Of a stretch of DNA of 64,000 nt, positions 6,693 to 17,930 are shown piece by piece (position 1 is the first letter of the stretch; each line of letters opens with the position of its first letter). The position numbers were made by a program, and so were the translations under genes. Below the pieces are notes generated by a model. That model did not search any database. It saw only the letters and a program-made list of their open reading frames with translations, and was not told the DNA's origin. Source of the DNA: Anaerolineales bacterium (GTDB lineage: Bacteria; Chloroflexota; Anaerolineae; Anaerolineales; Villigracilaceae); the NCBI GenBank assembly GCA_026928255.1, contig JAIXKJ010000001.1, forward strand, positions 248,001-312,000, given 5' to 3'.

Positions 6693-9600
6693 ATGGCATC
6701 TTCTTTGCCCCAGAAAAATTACGCGCAAATCCCCGTAAATCTCGACTTACCCGACCTCATCGAAGTTCAACTGGATTCTTTTGAACGGCTTAAGAAAGAA
6801 GGACTGGAAGACCTCTTTCACGAAGTTTCCCCAATCGAATCGTACAACAAAGGAATGAAGTTATATTTCCCCAGCCGCAGCCCCGAATCGCGGCAATGGG
6901 GATTGAAGTATCGCTTTGAAGACCCCAAGCATACTATTGAAGAGTGCGTCGAGCGCGACTTAACCTACGCCAGCCCGCTTCACGTCTCCGTGCTTTTAGC
7001 CGGCCCCGACGTCCCCGAACCGATCGTGCAAGAAATCTTTCTCGGCGACTTTCCCGAAATGACGGATAAAGGCACGTTCATCGTCAACGGGACGGAGCGC
7101 GTCGTCGTTTCGCAGTTGATTCGCTCGCCGGGCGTGTACTTTGAAGCGCAGTTAGACCGCGCCACCGGGCGCGCGTTGGCAATGGCGAAATTAATCCCCG
7201 ACCGCGGCGCGTGGATGGAATTTGAAACGCGCAAGTCTGATTACTTCATCTTAAAATTCAATCGCAAAAAGACTGTGCCGATTACCGTATTCCTCCGCGC
7301 TTTGGCGGCGGTGGACGACGGCATGCTCGATTCGCCCATCAAAGAAGGCACGGACAAAGAAATCCTCTCCATCTTTGAAGACGTGGACAACAACCCCGAA
7401 CGCATGTTCATCGCCTCGACGATTAAGCAAGAACCCGATTGGGACTTGTCCAATCACACGATTGCCGAAGCCGCGCTAATTGAATTCTTCAAGAAGATGC
7501 GACCGGGCGACCCCGCAACGTTGGACAACGCGCGCCAATTCCTTCAAGAGCAATTGTTCGACCAGCGCCACTACGATTTAGAGCGCGTCGGACGCTACAA
7601 ACTGAATCAGAAACTTGATTTAAGCATTCCGATTCCGCACCGCACAATAACGAAGAGCGACATCGTTCGTTTAATCCGCCGCATGATTCAAATCAACAAC
7701 GGCGCCGAACGCCCCGACGACATTGACCATTTGGGCAACCGCCGCGTCAAAACGGTGGGCGAGTTGATTCAAAACAAACTCCGCATCGGCTTGCGGCGCA
7801 TGGAGCGCGTGATTAAAGAACGCATGTCCATCCGCGATCAAGAGCAACTTTCGCCCGTCGCGCTGATTAACATCCGCCCGATGGTCGCCGCCTTGCGCGA
7901 ATTTTTTGGCTCGTCGCAACTTTCGCAATTCATGGATCAAACCAACCCGCTGGCGGAATTGCGCCACAAGCGCACGCTCTCCGCGCTGGGGCCGGGCGGC
8001 TTGCGCCGCGAACGCGCGGGCTTCGACGTGCGCGACGTGCATCACTCGCACTACGGGCGCATCTGCCCGATTGAAACGCCCGAAGGTCCGAACATCGGTT
8101 TGATTGGCCGTTTGGCTTCTTTCGCCCGCGTCAACGAATACGGCTTCATTGAAACGCCGTATCGCAAAGTCTATCGAACGCTCCCCGCTGACAGCGAAAC
8201 GCTGGAAGGGCGCACCCTCCGCGCGGACGTGCAAGACCCGAAGAGCGGCGAACTGCTTTTCAAAGCGGGAACGGAAATTGACGCGAAAGTCGCCAAACGC
8301 TTGCACCGCCTCGAAGGCGAGATCGCGATTGTCCCTTACATTTCGGACGACGTGTTTTATCTCTCCGCCGACGCGGAAGACAAATACACCATCGCGCAGG
8401 CAAACGCCCCGCTGACCGCTAAAAAAGAATTTTTGCGCGAGCGCGTCTCGGCGCGATACCATTCCAGTTTCTTGTTTTCCACGCCGATGGCGATTGATTT
8501 CATGGACGTCGCCCCGCATCAAGTCGTCGGCGTCAGCGCCGCGCTGATTCCCTTCCTCGAACATGACGACGCCAACCGCGCCTTGATGGGCTCGAACATG
8601 ATGGCGCAAGCCGTCCCGCTGGTGCGCCCCGAAGTTCCGCTGGTTTCGACGGGCATGGAACGCCACGCCGCGACGGACTCCGGTCAAGTCGTCGTTGCCG
8701 AAGCGGACGGGGAAGTCGTGTCCGTTACCGGCTCGACCATCGTCGTCAAAGAAAAGCGCGCGGGCAACCGCACCTACCAACTCCGCAAATATCAGCGTTC
8801 AAACCAAAGCACCTGTATTGATCAACGTCCTTCCGTCGTGAAGGGGCAAGTCGTCAAAGCGGGCGACATCATCGCCGATTCGTCCTCGACCGACAACGGT
8901 CAGCTGGCGTTGGGACAAAACGTCGTCATCGCATTCCTTTCGTGGGAAGGCGGCAACTTTGAAGACGCGATTTTGCTCTCCGAACGCCTCGTTCAAGAAG
9001 ACCGCTTCACCTCCGTTCATATCGAAAAATATGAAATCGAAGCGCGAGACACAAAACTCGGACCCGAAGAAATCACCCGCGACATCCCCAACGTCGGCGA
9101 CGACGCAATCAAAGACCTAGATGAAACAGGCGTAATTCGCGTCGGCGCAGAAGTGGGGCCGGGCAGCATTCTCGTCGGCAAGATTACGCCCAAAGGCGAA
9201 AAAGAACTCACGCCCGAAGAACGTCTGCTGCGCGCCATCTTCGGCGAAAAATCGCGCGACGTGAAAGACACCTCGTTGAAAATGCCTCACGGCGAACGCG
9301 GCAAAGTCGTGGACGTAAAAGTCTTCACCCGCGAAGACAACACCGACCTCGCCGCTGGCGTGGATATGATGGTGCGCGTCTCCGTCGCCCAACGCCGCAA
9401 AATCACTGCGGGCGATAAAATGGCAGGACGCCACGGCAACAAAGGCGTCGTCTCCAAAGTTGTCCCCGTCGAAGACATGCCCTTCCTCGAAGACGGCACG
9501 CCCGTTGACATTATCCTCAACCCGCTCGGCGTGCCGGGGCGTATGAACATCGGTCAAGTGCTGGAAGTCCATTTGGGTTGGGCGGCGTTGCGTCTCGGCT

Positions 9601-10592
9601 ATCGCGCCGTTACCCCCGTATTCGACGGCGCGACCGAAGAGCAAATTGAAGCCGAACTCGGGCGCGCTTGGATCGTCGGGCAAGCGTGGAAGGAAGCGGG
9701 CGTCCGCGCTTGGGAATGGATCAAAGAACAAGACTACGACCCGAACAACATTGAAGACGACGACGAAGTTCGCCGCTTGTATTTGGAACAATGGCTCGAT
9801 AAGCGCCGCTACGACATGTACAGCCTTAACGATTTGACGTACGCGCAGCGCGCCACCGCCCGCGAATGGTTGCGCGAAAAAGGCTACGAAGAACCCGACA
9901 AAATTCTGCTTGAAGGCGACGAAGCCGCGAAGAGTCTCGAACAAGATCAGTTAGCGATTAACGCCAGCCTGCGCTTATGGCTGGAAGCGAACGGAGTTAC
10001 CCGCCGCGTCGCCGAAGACAAACTCTTTGAAACCGCAATGGAGTTGACAAAAGAGACCAGCATTCCGCTGCCGATTTTGGGCAAACAAACCCTGCGCGAC
10101 GGCAAGACGGGCATCCCTTACGATCAAGCCGTAACCGTCGGCGTGATGACGATTCTTAAACTGCATCACTTAGTGGAAGACAAAGTCCACGCCCGCTCGA
10201 CGGGGCCGTACAGCCTCGTTACGCAACAGCCGCTCGGCGGCAAGGCGCAATTCGGCGGACAACGCTTCGGCGAAATGGAAGTTTGGGCGTTGGAAGCCTA
10301 CGGCGCGGCGCACACCTTGCAAGAAATGCTCACCGTCAAATCGGACGACGTGCAAGGGCGCGTCAACGCTTACGAAGCCATCGTCAAAGGCGAAGCGATT
10401 GAAGAGCCGAGCATCCCCGCGTCCTTCCGCGTGTTGGTGAAGGAGTTGCAATCGTTGGGCTTGGCGGTCGAAGCCATCAACGAAAGCGGCGACGTAGTCA
10501 AGTTTGGCAAGGACGAAGAGAAAGCGCATCCGCCGAGACACGAAACGGGTTTGTTGAGTTTGGGCGAAGAGCAATATAAAAAGAAGCGATAA
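6693..10592 (+). CDS. rpoB: DNA-directed RNA polymerase subunit beta
   Basis: Beta subunit of RNA polymerase, 1299 aa, full length. It forms one pincer of the core enzyme and, with beta-prime, the active centre. Landmarks in order: the N-terminal 'SPGVYFE' lobe, the rifampicin region '[29 protein letters not shown]' with sensitive-type residues, '[25 protein letters not shown]', and the '[15 protein letters not shown]' active-site segment. A charged insert around residues 1000-1070 is a lineage-type insertion. The usual partner rpoC does not follow: rpsL starts about 160 bp downstream from its own promoter. An upstream rplJL pair is also absent. Confidence 0.98.
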   Translation: MASSLPQKNYAQIPVNLDLPDLIEVQLDSFERLKKEGLEDLFHEVSPIESYNKGMKLYFPSRSPESRQWGLKYRFEDPKHTIEECVERDLTYASPLHVSVLLAGPDVPEPIVQEIFLGDFPEMTDKGTFIVNGTERVVVSQLIRSPGVYFEAQLDRATGRALAMAKLIPDRGAWMEFETRKSDYFILKFNRKKTVPITVFLRALAAVDDGMLDSPIKEGTDKEILSIFEDVDNNPERMFIASTIKQEPDWDLSNHTIAEAALIEFFKKMRPGDPATLDNARQFLQEQLFDQRHYDLERVGRYKLNQKLDLSIPIPHRTITKSDIVRLIRRMIQINNGAERPDDIDHLGNRRVKTVGELIQNKLRIGLRRMERVIKERMSIRDQEQLSPVALINIRPMVAALREFFGSSQLSQFMDQTNPLAELRHKRTLSALGPGGLRRERAGFDVRDVHHSHYGRICPIETPEGPNIGLIGRLASFARVNEYGFIETPYRKVYRTLPADSETLEGRTLRADVQDPKSGELLFKAGTEIDAKVAKRLHRLEGEIAIVPYISDDVFYLSADAEDKYTIAQANAPLTAKKEFLRERVSARYHSSFLFSTPMAIDFMDVAPHQVVGVSAALIPFLEHDDANRALMGSNMMAQAVPLVRPEVPLVSTGMERHAATDSGQVVVAEADGEVVSVTGSTIVVKEKRAGNRTYQLRKYQRSNQSTCIDQRPSVVKGQVVKAGDIIADSSSTDNGQLALGQNVVIAFLSWEGGNFEDAILLSERLVQEDRFTSVHIEKYEIEARDTKLGPEEITRDIPNVGDDAIKDLDETGVIRVGAEVGPGSILVGKITPKGEKELTPEERLLRAIFGEKSRDVKDTSLKMPHGERGKVVDVKVFTREDNTDLAAGVDMMVRVSVAQRRKITAGDKMAGRHGNKGVVSKVVPVEDMPFLEDGTPVDIILNPLGVPGRMNIGQVLEVHLGWAALRLGYRAVTPVFDGATEEQIEAELGRAWIVGQAWKEAGVRAWEWIKEQDYDPNNIEDDDEVRRLYLEQWLDKRRYDMYSLNDLTYAQRATAREWLREKGYEEPDKILLEGDEAAKSLEQDQLAINASLRLWLEANGVTRRVAEDKLFETAMELTKETSIPLPILGKQTLRDGKTGIPYDQAVTVGVMTILKLHHLVEDKVHARSTGPYSLVTQQPLGGKAQFGGQRFGEMEVWALEAYGAAHTLQEMLTVKSDDVQGRVNAYEAIVKGEAIEEPSIPASFRVLVKELQSLGLAVEAINESGDVVKFGKDEEKAHPPRHETGLLSLGEEQYKKKR

Positions 10593-10595
10593 TCC

Positions 10596-10624
10596 TTGAC
10601 TCGCAAAGCGCCGCGTGATAAAAT
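10596..10624 (+). promoter_or_regulatory. Promoter of the rpsL-rpsG-fusA-tuf operon
   Basis: TTGACT (10596-10601) and TAAAAT (10619-10624) with a 17-bp spacer lie immediately after the rpoB stop codon, giving a leader of about 125 nt before rpsL. Confidence 0.85.
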
Positions 10625-10658
10625 CCAGCGCTTTTAATATCCAGTAAGTTGGCGACTC

Positions 10659-10696
10659 AAATGAGGCCATCAGGGCGAGAATTGATGGTCTCATTT
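10659..10696 (+). promoter_or_regulatory. Leader hairpin upstream of rpsL
   Basis: A 14-bp stem with one G-T pair (10659-10672 with 10683-10696) closes a 10-nt loop. No T-tract follows, so it is not a standard terminator. It lies between the promoter and the rpsL ribosome-binding site, where an autoregulatory site could act. Confidence 0.6.
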
Positions 10697-10754
10697 ATTG
10701 CGAAAAACCGTAATCAAACTGTCATTTGAAAAAATTTGTAATCGGAGGCTGATT

Positions 10755-11171
10755 GTGCCGACAGTAAACCAAATGGTCCGTAAGGGCCGCAAGAGCAATA
10801 AATCCAGAAGCAAGGCGCCCGCGTTGCAGTTCACGTTGAACAGCTTCAAGCAGCGCAGAATTCGTCAGGACAAAGGCGCGCCGCAAAAGCGCGGCGTTTG
10901 CACTATTGTCCGCACCATGACGCCGAAGAAGCCGAACTCCGCGTTGCGTAAAATCGCCCGCGTGCGTTTGAGCAACGGCATCGAAGTAACGGCGTACATT
11001 CCCGGCGAAGGTCATCAGTTGCAAGAACACTCCGTCGTGTTGATTCGCGGCGGCCGCGTGCGCGACTTGCCTGGCGTCCGCTACCACATCGTGCGCGGAA
11101 CGCTCGACACGACCGGCGTGGCGAATCGCAAGCAAGCCCGCTCGAAATACGGCGCGAAGCGTCCCAAGTAA
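10755..11171 (+). CDS. rpsL: 30S ribosomal protein S12
   Basis: Decoding-centre protein of the 30S subunit, 138 aa. The start is the GTG at 10755, preceded by CGGAGG at 10743-10748, giving the family's N-terminus MPTVNQ. Reading further upstream would add residues unlike any S12. The core '[10 protein letters not shown]' and '[32 protein letters not shown]' is intact, with the lysine where streptomycin-resistance changes occur unchanged. About 14 extra residues lie between the N-terminal tail and 'PQKRGVC', an insert also found in Chloroflexota and some thermophile S12 proteins. First gene of the str operon. Confidence 0.96.
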   Translation: MPTVNQMVRKGRKSNKSRSKAPALQFTLNSFKQRRIRQDKGAPQKRGVCTIVRTMTPKKPNSALRKIARVRLSNGIEVTAYIPGEGHQLQEHSVVLIRGGRVRDLPGVRYHIVRGTLDTTGVANRKQARSKYGAKRPK

Positions 11172-11191
11172 TTTAGATGGAGTAAAGAAGA

Positions 11192-11659
11192 ATGCGTAGA
11201 GCCAAACCAGAAAAACGGGAAATGCTTCCCGACGTTCGTTTTAACAGCCTCAACGTTCAGACGATGATTCAACACGTCCTCAAAAGCGGGAAGAAGAGCG
11301 TCGCCAGCGGCTTAGTGTACAGCGCGATGGATTTGATTAAAGAACGCACCGAAAAAGACCCGATGGAAGTTTTTGACGCCGCGTTGCGAAACGTCAGCCC
11401 GGCGATGGAAGTCCGCCCGCGTCGCGTCGGCGGCGCCACCTATCAAGTGCCGATGGAAGTTTCCGCCGAACGCCGCACCACGCTGGCGATTCGCTGGCTG
11501 TTAAGCGCCGCGCGCGATCGCTCCGGAAAATCCTTTTCCGACAAACTCGCTTCGGAATTAATTGACGCTTCCAACGAAACGGGCGCGTCCATTCGCAAGC
11601 GCGACGAAACGCACAAAATGGCGGAAGCCAACCGCGCTTTCTCCCATTACCGCATTTAA
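11192..11659 (+). CDS. rpsG: 30S ribosomal protein S7
   Basis: Primary 16S rRNA-binding protein that nucleates the 30S head and lines the E site, 155 aa, normal length. It starts MRRAKPEKREMLPD and ends with 'HKMAEANRAFSHYRI', the conserved C-terminal helix. The central 'VRPRRVGGATYQVPMEV' beta-hairpin is typical. In other bacteria S7 is the translational repressor of this operon. It lies 20 bp after rpsL with GGAG at 11179-11182. Confidence 0.97.
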   Translation: MRRAKPEKREMLPDVRFNSLNVQTMIQHVLKSGKKSVASGLVYSAMDLIKERTEKDPMEVFDAALRNVSPAMEVRPRRVGGATYQVPMEVSAERRTTLAIRWLLSAARDRSGKSFSDKLASELIDASNETGASIRKRDETHKMAEANRAFSHYRI

Positions 11660-11677
11660 TTGTAGAGAGTAGATAGA

Positions 11678-13750
11678 ATGGCTCGTGTTCATCCGTTGGA
11701 AAAATACAGAAATATAGGCATTATTGCCCACATTGACGCCGGCAAGACGACAACGACCGAGCGGATCATGTTTTATACCGGCCTTACGCGCCGTCTCGGC
11801 ACCGTTGACGAAGGCAACACCGTCACCGACTGGATGGCACAAGAGCGCGAACGCGGTATTACCATCGTTTCCTCCGCCGTTTCCGCAACGTGGAAGGGTT
11901 ATCAGGTCAACATCATTGACACGCCCGGACACATTGACTTCACCGTCGAAGTGCAGCGCTCTTTGCGCGTCCTCGACGGGGGCGTGGTCGTCTTCGACGC
12001 GGTGCAAGGCGTAGAGCCGCAATCCGAAACCGTTTGGCGACAAGCAGACCGTTACGGCGTTCCGCGCATTTGCTTCGTCAACAAAATGGATCGCGTCGGC
12101 GCTTCTTACGAACGCACCATTGAAACAATCGTTGACCGACTCGGCGCAAACCCGATTCAAATGCAAATTCCCATCGGCTTTGAAGGCGGCTTCAAAGGCG
12201 TTGTGGATTTGCTTCACATGAACGCCGTCGTTTGGGAAGACGACCTCGGCAAAGACCCGAAAGTTGTCGAAATTCCCGCCGACATGAAAACGCAAGCCGA
12301 AGAAGCCCGCGCTCGCATGGTCGAAAAAATCGCCGAATTAGACGACGAACTGACCATGAAATTCCTTGAAGCGCAAGAAATTTCAATTGACGAATTAAAA
12401 GCCGCGCTTCGCAAAGGCGTAATCGCCACCAAAGCGACGCCCGTTTTTTGCGGCTCTTCCTTAAGAAACAAAGGCGTTCAACTCGTCCTCGACGCGGTTG
12501 TGGATTATCTCCCGTCTCCGGCGGACATTCCCACAATTACCGCTTCGGACCCGGACGACCATGAAAAAACCTTTGAAATCCCCGCCACCGACGACGCGCC
12601 GTTAAGCGCGTTAGTCTTCAAAATTGTTACCGACCCCTACGTCGGACGATTGGCTTACATCCGCGTTTACTCTGGCGTTTTGAGTCAAGGTCAAACCGTA
12701 ACGAACAGCGCCAAAGGGAAGAAAGAGCGCGTCGGACGCTTGCTTCGTATGCACGCCGACCGCCGCGAAGACATCGAAGAAATTCGATCTGGCGACATCG
12801 CCGCCGTGTTAGGCTTCAAAGAAAGCTTCACAGGCGACACAATCTGCGGCAACAAATCCCTGATTCTTGAACGCATCTCCTTCCCCGAACCCGTAATCTC
12901 CATCGCCGTCGAACCGAAGAGTTCTGGCGATCAAGAGAAGATGGGCGAAGCGCTTCGCAAACTTGCCGAAGAAGACCCGACTTTCCGCGTTCACTCCGAC
13001 GAAAGCACCGGACAAACCATTATTCGCGGCATGGGCGAACTTCACCTTGACATCATCATTGATCGTTTGTTGCGCGAATTCAAAGTGCAGGCGAATGTCG
13101 GCACGCCGCGCGTGGCGTACCGCGAATCCATCGCCAAGCCGGTCAAAGAAGTCAACTACAAATACGCCAAACAATCCGGCGGCAAAGGCCAATACGGACA
13201 CGTCGTATTTTCGATGGAACCCGGCGAACGCGGCAGCGGCATCGTCTTTGAAAATAAAATCGTCGGCGGCGCGATTCCGAAGGAATACATTGGACCTTCC
13301 GAAAAGGGCTTCCGCGAAGCCGCTGAAAGCGGCATTTTGGCGGGCTATCCCGTCGTGGACGTCAAAATTACCTTGTTTGACGGCTCTTTCCACGAAGTAG
13401 ACTCCAGCGAAATGGCGTTTAAACTCGCCGCCTCTATCGGCTTCAAAGAAGGCATGCAAAAGGGCAACCCCATTTTGCTTGAACCGATGATGAAAGTGGA
13501 AGTCGTCGTCCCCGAAGAATATCTCGGCGACGTGATGGGGCAAATCAACTCGCGGCGCGGCTTGATTCAAGGCATGGACGTTCGCCCTGGCAACGCGCAA
13601 GCGATTCGCGCGATGGTTCCGTTAGGCGAAATGTTCGGTTATGCCACGCAACTCCGCTCCGCCACGCAAGGGCGCGGCGTATTTAGTATGGAATTCGATC
13701 ACTACGCCCCGGTGGCGCAGTCGGTCGCTGAAGATATTTTGAAATCATAA
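11678..13750 (+). CDS. fusA: Elongation factor G
   Basis: Translocation GTPase, 690 aa. The G domain carries [12 protein letters not shown] (P-loop), the switch [10 protein letters not shown], and NKMD. Domains II-V follow, with the domain IV loop that enters the decoding site around '[15 protein letters not shown]'. The length and motif set fit the canonical housekeeping EF-G rather than the EF-G2 or tetracycline-resistance paralogues. It lies 18 bp after rpsG and 25 bp before tuf. Confidence 0.97.
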   Translation: MARVHPLEKYRNIGIIAHIDAGKTTTTERIMFYTGLTRRLGTVDEGNTVTDWMAQERERGITIVSSAVSATWKGYQVNIIDTPGHIDFTVEVQRSLRVLDGGVVVFDAVQGVEPQSETVWRQADRYGVPRICFVNKMDRVGASYERTIETIVDRLGANPIQMQIPIGFEGGFKGVVDLLHMNAVVWEDDLGKDPKVVEIPADMKTQAEEARARMVEKIAELDDELTMKFLEAQEISIDELKAALRKGVIATKATPVFCGSSLRNKGVQLVLDAVVDYLPSPADIPTITASDPDDHEKTFEIPATDDAPLSALVFKIVTDPYVGRLAYIRVYSGVLSQGQTVTNSAKGKKERVGRLLRMHADRREDIEEIRSGDIAAVLGFKESFTGDTICGNKSLILERISFPEPVISIAVEPKSSGDQEKMGEALRKLAEEDPTFRVHSDESTGQTIIRGMGELHLDIIIDRLLREFKVQANVGTPRVAYRESIAKPVKEVNYKYAKQSGGKGQYGHVVFSMEPGERGSGIVFENKIVGGAIPKEYIGPSEKGFREAAESGILAGYPVVDVKITLFDGSFHEVDSSEMAFKLAASIGFKEGMQKGNPILLEPMMKVEVVVPEEYLGDVMGQINSRRGLIQGMDVRPGNAQAIRAMVPLGEMFGYATQLRSATQGRGVFSMEFDHYAPVAQSVAEDILKS

Positions 13751-13775
13751 CGGTTATTACCTAAGGAGCATTATT

Positions 13776-14975
13776 ATGGCGAAAGGGAAGTTTGACAGAA
13801 GCAAGGCGCACCTGAACGTGGGCACGATGGGTCACATTGACCACGGCAAAACCACGTTGACGGCTGCGATAACCAAAGTAGCGGGCTTGATGGGCGGAGG
13901 CGAATTCAAAGCCTACGACCAAATTGACAACGCGCCGGAAGAAAAAGCGCGCGGCATCACGATTAACATCTCGCACGTCGAATACCAGACGGAAAAACGG
14001 CACTACGCGCACGTGGACATGCCGGGCCACCGCGACTACATCAAGAACATGATTACCGGCGCGGCGCAAGTGGACGGCGCGATTTTAGTCGTAGCGGCGC
14101 CAGACGGACCGATGCCGCAAACGCGCGAACACGTCCTCTTGGCTCGCCAAGTGGAAGTTCCGAGCATCGTCGTCTTCTTGAACAAAGTGGACATGATGGA
14201 CGACCCCGAGTTGTTAGAATTGGTCGAATTGGAACTGCGCGAACTGCTGAGCAGTTACGGCTTTCCTGGCGACACCACGCCGATCGTTCGCGGCTCGGCG
14301 AAAGTGGCGTTGGAAAGTACCTCGACCGACCCGAACGCGCCGGAATACGCCCCGATTAAGGAACTGTTGCGCGTAATTGACGAATACATCCCCGAACCGC
14401 AGCGCGAGATGGACAAACCGTTTATGATGGCGGTGGAAGACGTCTTCTCGATTAAGGGACGCGGCACGGTGGTAACCGGTCGCGTGGATCGCGGCGTGGC
14501 GAAGAAAGGCGACGCGGTAGAAATCATCGGCTTGCGCGACACGAAGAGTTCGGTGATTACCGGCATCGAAATGTTCCATAAAGAATTGGACGAAGCGGTG
14601 GCGGGGGACAACGCGGGCATTTTGTTGCGCGGCATCGAGCGCGACGACATCGAGCGCGGTCAAGTGTTGGCGAAGCCGGGTTCGGTAACGCCGCACAAGA
14701 AATTCTTGGCGGAAGTGTACGTTTTGAAGAAAGAAGAAGGCGGACGTCACAAAGCGTTCTTCTCAGGCTACCGTCCGCAGTTCTACATCCGCACGATGGA
14801 CGTAACGGGCGACATCACCTTGCCTGAGGGCGTCGAAATGGTCATGCCGGGCGACAACGTCAACCTGACGGTAGAATTGATTGTGCCAGTGGCGTTGGAA
14901 CAAGGCTCGAAGTTCGCCATCCGCGAAGGCGGCTTGACCGTCGGCGCGGGCGTCGTAACGAAGATCCTCGAATAG
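13776..14975 (+). CDS. tuf: Elongation factor Tu
   Basis: GTPase that delivers aminoacyl-tRNA to the ribosome, 399 aa. The G domain has GHIDHGKTT, a switch I ending [18 protein letters not shown] and NKVD. Domains II and III are complete to '[11 protein letters not shown]'. The P-loop region reads [12 protein letters not shown] where most EF-Tu have GTIGHVDHGKTT, a conservative change. AAGGAG at 13763 precedes the ATG. Only one copy is seen here. Confidence 0.97.
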   Translation: MAKGKFDRSKAHLNVGTMGHIDHGKTTLTAAITKVAGLMGGGEFKAYDQIDNAPEEKARGITINISHVEYQTEKRHYAHVDMPGHRDYIKNMITGAAQVDGAILVVAAPDGPMPQTREHVLLARQVEVPSIVVFLNKVDMMDDPELLELVELELRELLSSYGFPGDTTPIVRGSAKVALESTSTDPNAPEYAPIKELLRVIDEYIPEPQREMDKPFMMAVEDVFSIKGRGTVVTGRVDRGVAKKGDAVEIIGLRDTKSSVITGIEMFHKELDEAVAGDNAGILLRGIERDDIERGQVLAKPGSVTPHKKFLAEVYVLKKEEGGRHKAFFSGYRPQFYIRTMDVTGDITLPEGVEMVMPGDNVNLTVELIVPVALEQGSKFAIREGGLTVGAGVVTKILE

Positions 14976-14983
14976 GCGGAGAA

Positions 14984-15292
14984 ATGGCGAAGCAAAAAAT
15001 CCGTATTCGTTTGAAGGCGTATGACCATCGCATCCTCGACCAATCCGCGAAGCGCATTGTCGAAACTGCCGAACGCACTGGCGCGCATGTTGTTGGTCCC
15101 GTACCCTTGCCAAGCAAGAAAGAACGGTATACAATACGCCGTTCTGCTTTCATTGACAAAGATTCGCACGAACATTTCGAGATTCGCACGCACAACCGTT
15201 TGATTGACGTGTTGGACCCCGACTCGAAAACGATTGACATGCTGATGCGTTTGAACTTGCCCGCAGGCGTGGACATCGAAATCAAAATTTAG
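14984..15292 (+). CDS. rpsJ: 30S ribosomal protein S10
   Basis: Head protein of the 30S subunit and NusE partner of NusB in antitermination, 102 aa. Conserved '[10 protein letters not shown]', 'GPVPLP', and '[15 protein letters not shown]' segments are intact. It starts only 8 bp after tuf with GGAG just before the ATG, so here it belongs to the str unit. The usual S10-operon leader position in front of rpsJ is taken by tuf, and the structured leader lies downstream instead. Confidence 0.97.
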   Translation: MAKQKIRIRLKAYDHRILDQSAKRIVETAERTGAHVVGPVPLPSKKERYTIRRSAFIDKDSHEHFEIRTHNRLIDVLDPDSKTIDMLMRLNLPAGVDIEIKI

Positions 15293-15302
15293 TTGAATAA
15301 CG

Positions 15303-15464
15303 CGCAATTGCGGACATTCCGCAATTGCGGCAAGTTAGAGACGGCGCAAGAGTTGGTTTGCGCGCGAATAAAAAAATTCGCCTCGCAAGCCAACTGACTG
15401 TGCCGCACGGAGATGATGCGGTTGTTGCCCCAACTGGCAGTCTCGTCAATATCTTATAAAGGAG
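15303..15464 (+). promoter_or_regulatory. Structured RNA leader between rpsJ and rplC
   Basis: The 182-bp spacer folds into at least three elements: an 11-bp perfect hairpin (15303-15313/15319-15329, loop ACATT); a longer stem GTTGG-TTGCG/CGCAA-CCAAC (15352-15362/15384-15394) with an inner CGAAT/ATTCG tip; and CCGCA/TGCGG (15403-15407/15417-15421) enclosed by a GACT-GCC/GGC-AGTC pairing. The rplC ribosome-binding site AAAGGAG is at 15458-15464. An r-protein autoregulatory leader (L3 or L4 type) is inferred. It matches no motif I can name. Confidence 0.55.
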
Positions 15465-15474
15465 ACAATCGAGT

Positions 15475-16107
15475 ATGTTGAAAGGGCTGATAGGTCGAAA
15501 GATCGGCATGACCCAGATCTTCGATGAGAACGGCGTTGCCTACGCGGTAACCCTCATCGAGGCTGGGCCTTGTTTTGTTACCCAGATTCGCACCGCAGAA
15601 AAAGAAGGTTATTCCGCCGTGCAATTGGGCTTTGGCGAAACAAATCCCAAGCGCCTCACGCGAGGACAAATTGGGCATTTGAAAGCCAGTGAAATTACCC
15701 CCCTGCGTTACCTCCGCGAATTTCGCGCAAAAGAACACGGACTAAAAGTCGGCGACAAAGTTACTGTCGGCGACGCTTTTGCCGTCGGCGAGCGCGTGGA
15801 CGTGGTCGGCATCAGCAAAGGGAAGGGATTCGCGGGCGGCGTAAAGCGTTATCACTTTCGCGGCATGGACGCGACGCACGGCACCTCGGACCGCACCCGC
15901 GCCCCCGGTTCGCGCGGCGCAGGCACGACGCCCGGTCGCGTTTATAAAGGCGCGCGCGGCGCAGGACACATGGGCGTAGATCGCGTTACCGCGCAGAATA
16001 TCAAGATTGTGGCTCTCGACCTTGAACGCAACCTGATCGCCATCAACGGCGCGGTTCCCGGCGGCAAAGGAAGCCTCGTCATGATCAAGGAATCGCGCAA
16101 GCAATAG
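15475..16107 (+). CDS. rplC: 50S ribosomal protein L3
   Basis: Early 23S rRNA-binding protein near the peptidyl transferase centre, 210 aa. It starts with 'GLIGRKIGMTQIF' and has the conserved 'GKGFAGGVKRYHFRGMDATHG' loop, whose glutamine/arginine-rich tip approaches the active site. The length is normal. First gene after the structured leader. Confidence 0.97.
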   Translation: MLKGLIGRKIGMTQIFDENGVAYAVTLIEAGPCFVTQIRTAEKEGYSAVQLGFGETNPKRLTRGQIGHLKASEITPLRYLREFRAKEHGLKVGDKVTVGDAFAVGERVDVVGISKGKGFAGGVKRYHFRGMDATHGTSDRTRAPGSRGAGTTPGRVYKGARGAGHMGVDRVTAQNIKIVALDLERNLIAINGAVPGGKGSLVMIKESRKQ

Positions 16108-16134
16108 CGCGCAGGAAATCGGAGCGAGAATACC

Positions 16135-16764
16135 ATGAAAGTAGATGTTCTTGATTTGAAGGGCAATAAAGTGCGCGAGGTGGAACTTCCCGCCAGCGTC
16201 TTTGAAGCCCCGATCAACATTGACCTGATGCATCAGGCATACACGCGCCAAATGGCAAACGCCCGCCTCGGCACGCACGAAACCAAAGTGCGCGGCGAAG
16301 TGCGCGGCGGCGGACGCAAACCTTGGAAACAAAAAGGAACAGGACGCGCCCGTCAAGGCTCGCGTCGCGCCGCTCAGTGGGTTGGCGGCGGCGGCATTCA
16401 CACCCCGCACCCGCGCAGTTACGAACTTCGCATGCCGAAGAAAATGCGTCAAGCGGCGTTGCGTTCGGCGTTGTCTGTCAAGGCGTCCGAAGCCTCTCTC
16501 GTCATTGTGGACGAATTGAACTTCGACGAACCGAAGACCAAAGTTGTGGCGCAGACCTTAGGAAATTTGGTCGGCGCATCCACCGCCTTGCTGTTGATGC
16601 CCGCCAAAGACCAAAACTACGACCTTGTCATGCGCGGAACGAGCAATATCGAAAGCGCCAAAGTGCTGCTCGCCAGTTACTTAAACGTGCGCGATATTCT
16701 TAATTTTGAAAAAGTCGTTTTGCCCGCCAAGACGATTGACGCGCTGGTCGCGCATTTAGGATAG
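16135..16764 (+). CDS. rplD: 50S ribosomal protein L4
   Basis: Exit-tunnel protein of the 50S subunit, 209 aa. The long basic loop 'GGGRKPWKQKGTGRARQGSRR' that lines the tunnel constriction is intact. In proteobacteria free L4 represses the S10 operon by binding its leader, which makes it a candidate regulator of the structured region upstream of rplC. It starts 27 bp after rplC. Confidence 0.96.
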   Translation: MKVDVLDLKGNKVREVELPASVFEAPINIDLMHQAYTRQMANARLGTHETKVRGEVRGGGRKPWKQKGTGRARQGSRRAAQWVGGGGIHTPHPRSYELRMPKKMRQAALRSALSVKASEASLVIVDELNFDEPKTKVVAQTLGNLVGASTALLLMPAKDQNYDLVMRGTSNIESAKVLLASYLNVRDILNFEKVVLPAKTIDALVAHLG

Positions 16765-16773
16765 GAGAGAGAC

Positions 16774-17079
16774 ATGAGCAACCTTTACAATGTCATCCTC
16801 CGCCCGCTGATTACCGAGAAATCGAATCTCCAATCCAGCAAATTTGGGCATTACGTCTTCGTTGTGGATAAAGACGCGACGCGCATTGCCGTCAAAGACG
16901 CGGTGGAGACCCTTTTTGAAGTTACCGTAGCGCGCGTGAATATCATCAACGTTCCCGCCAAACGCGGACGTCGCGGCAAAACTCGCCGTTTGACAGTTCG
17001 CAAGCCGGGTTTCAAGAAAGCGATCATTACCCTCGCCGAGGGCAGCAAGCCCTTTGAATTCTTTGAAGGGGTGCAATAA
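16774..17079 (+). CDS. rplW: 50S ribosomal protein L23
   Basis: Tunnel-exit protein and docking site for signal recognition particle and trigger factor, 101 aa. '[13 protein letters not shown]' and '[25 protein letters not shown]' are diagnostic. It starts 9 bp after rplD with AGGAGAGA, and its stop overlaps the rplB start by 1 bp. Confidence 0.97.
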   Translation: MSNLYNVILRPLITEKSNLQSSKFGHYVFVVDKDATRIAVKDAVETLFEVTVARVNIINVPAKRGRRGKTRRLTVRKPGFKKAIITLAEGSKPFEFFEGVQ

Positions 17080-17915
17080 TGGCAGTAAAAAAGTACAAAC
17101 CCGTAACGCCGGGCATGCGCGACCGCACCGGCTATTCCTTTGAGGAAATTACCAAATCCACGCCTGAACGCTCGCTGTTGGTCATCAAAAAACGCAGCGG
17201 CGGACGCAACGCTCACGGGCGAGTTACCGTCCGTCATCGCGGCGGCGGCGCAAGGCGCTACATCCGCATTGTGGATTTCAAACGCGACAAAATCGGCATC
17301 CCCGCCAAAGTTGCGGCGGTGGAATACGACCCGAACCGCACCGCGCGCCTCGCGCTTTTGCACTACGCGGACGGCGAAAAGCGCTACATCATCGCCCCCG
17401 TGGACGTAAAAGTGGGCGACACGCTCATGTCGGGACCGAACGCCGAAATCCGCTCTGGCAACGCCTTGCCGATTAGCGCAATCCCCGTCGGCTCGATGAT
17501 TCACAACATTGAAATCAAGCCTGGCAAAGGCGGGCAACTCGTCCGCACGGCGGGCGGCTCGGCGCAACTGCTCGCCAAAGAAGGCGACTTCGCGCAAATC
17601 CGCATGCCTTCGGGCGAAGTGCGCCTCATTCATCAAGTGTGCTACGCCACGCTGGGTCAAGTGGGCAACTTAGATCACGGCAACGTGAAACTCGGCAAAG
17701 CCGGGCGCAAACGCCACCTTGGCGTTCGACCTGGCGTTCGCGGAACGGCGATGAGCCCCCGCGACCATCCGCACGGCGGCGGCGAAGGACGTCAACCCAT
17801 CGGGCTTTCCAGCCCCAAATCGCCGTGGGGCAAGCCTACGCTTGGAAAGAAAACCCGCCTTAACAAAAAGACGGATCAATACATTGTGCGCCGTCGCAGC
17901 AAGACGAACCGCTAA
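17079..17915 (+). CDS. rplB: 50S ribosomal protein L2
   Basis: Highly conserved protein needed for subunit association and peptidyl transfer, 278 aa. The N-terminal OB-fold and SH3-like domains are followed by '[18 protein letters not shown]', which includes the conserved histidine near the active site. Length and ends are typical. It is coupled to rplW through a TAATG junction. Confidence 0.98.
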   Translation: MAVKKYKPVTPGMRDRTGYSFEEITKSTPERSLLVIKKRSGGRNAHGRVTVRHRGGGARRYIRIVDFKRDKIGIPAKVAAVEYDPNRTARLALLHYADGEKRYIIAPVDVKVGDTLMSGPNAEIRSGNALPISAIPVGSMIHNIEIKPGKGGQLVRTAGGSAQLLAKEGDFAQIRMPSGEVRLIHQVCYATLGQVGNLDHGNVKLGKAGRKRHLGVRPGVRGTAMSPRDHPHGGGEGRQPIGLSSPKSPWGKPTLGKKTRLNKKTDQYIVRRRSKTNR

Positions 17916-17930
17916 TAGAGGTAAGTAGAT

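Noticed and set aside
7671..8780. Long minus-strand open frame (369 aa) inside rpoB
   Set aside because: It lies fully antisense to conserved rpoB, has no ribosome-binding site, and its composition (Arg-, Ala- and Gly-rich) reflects the complement of a strongly biased gene.
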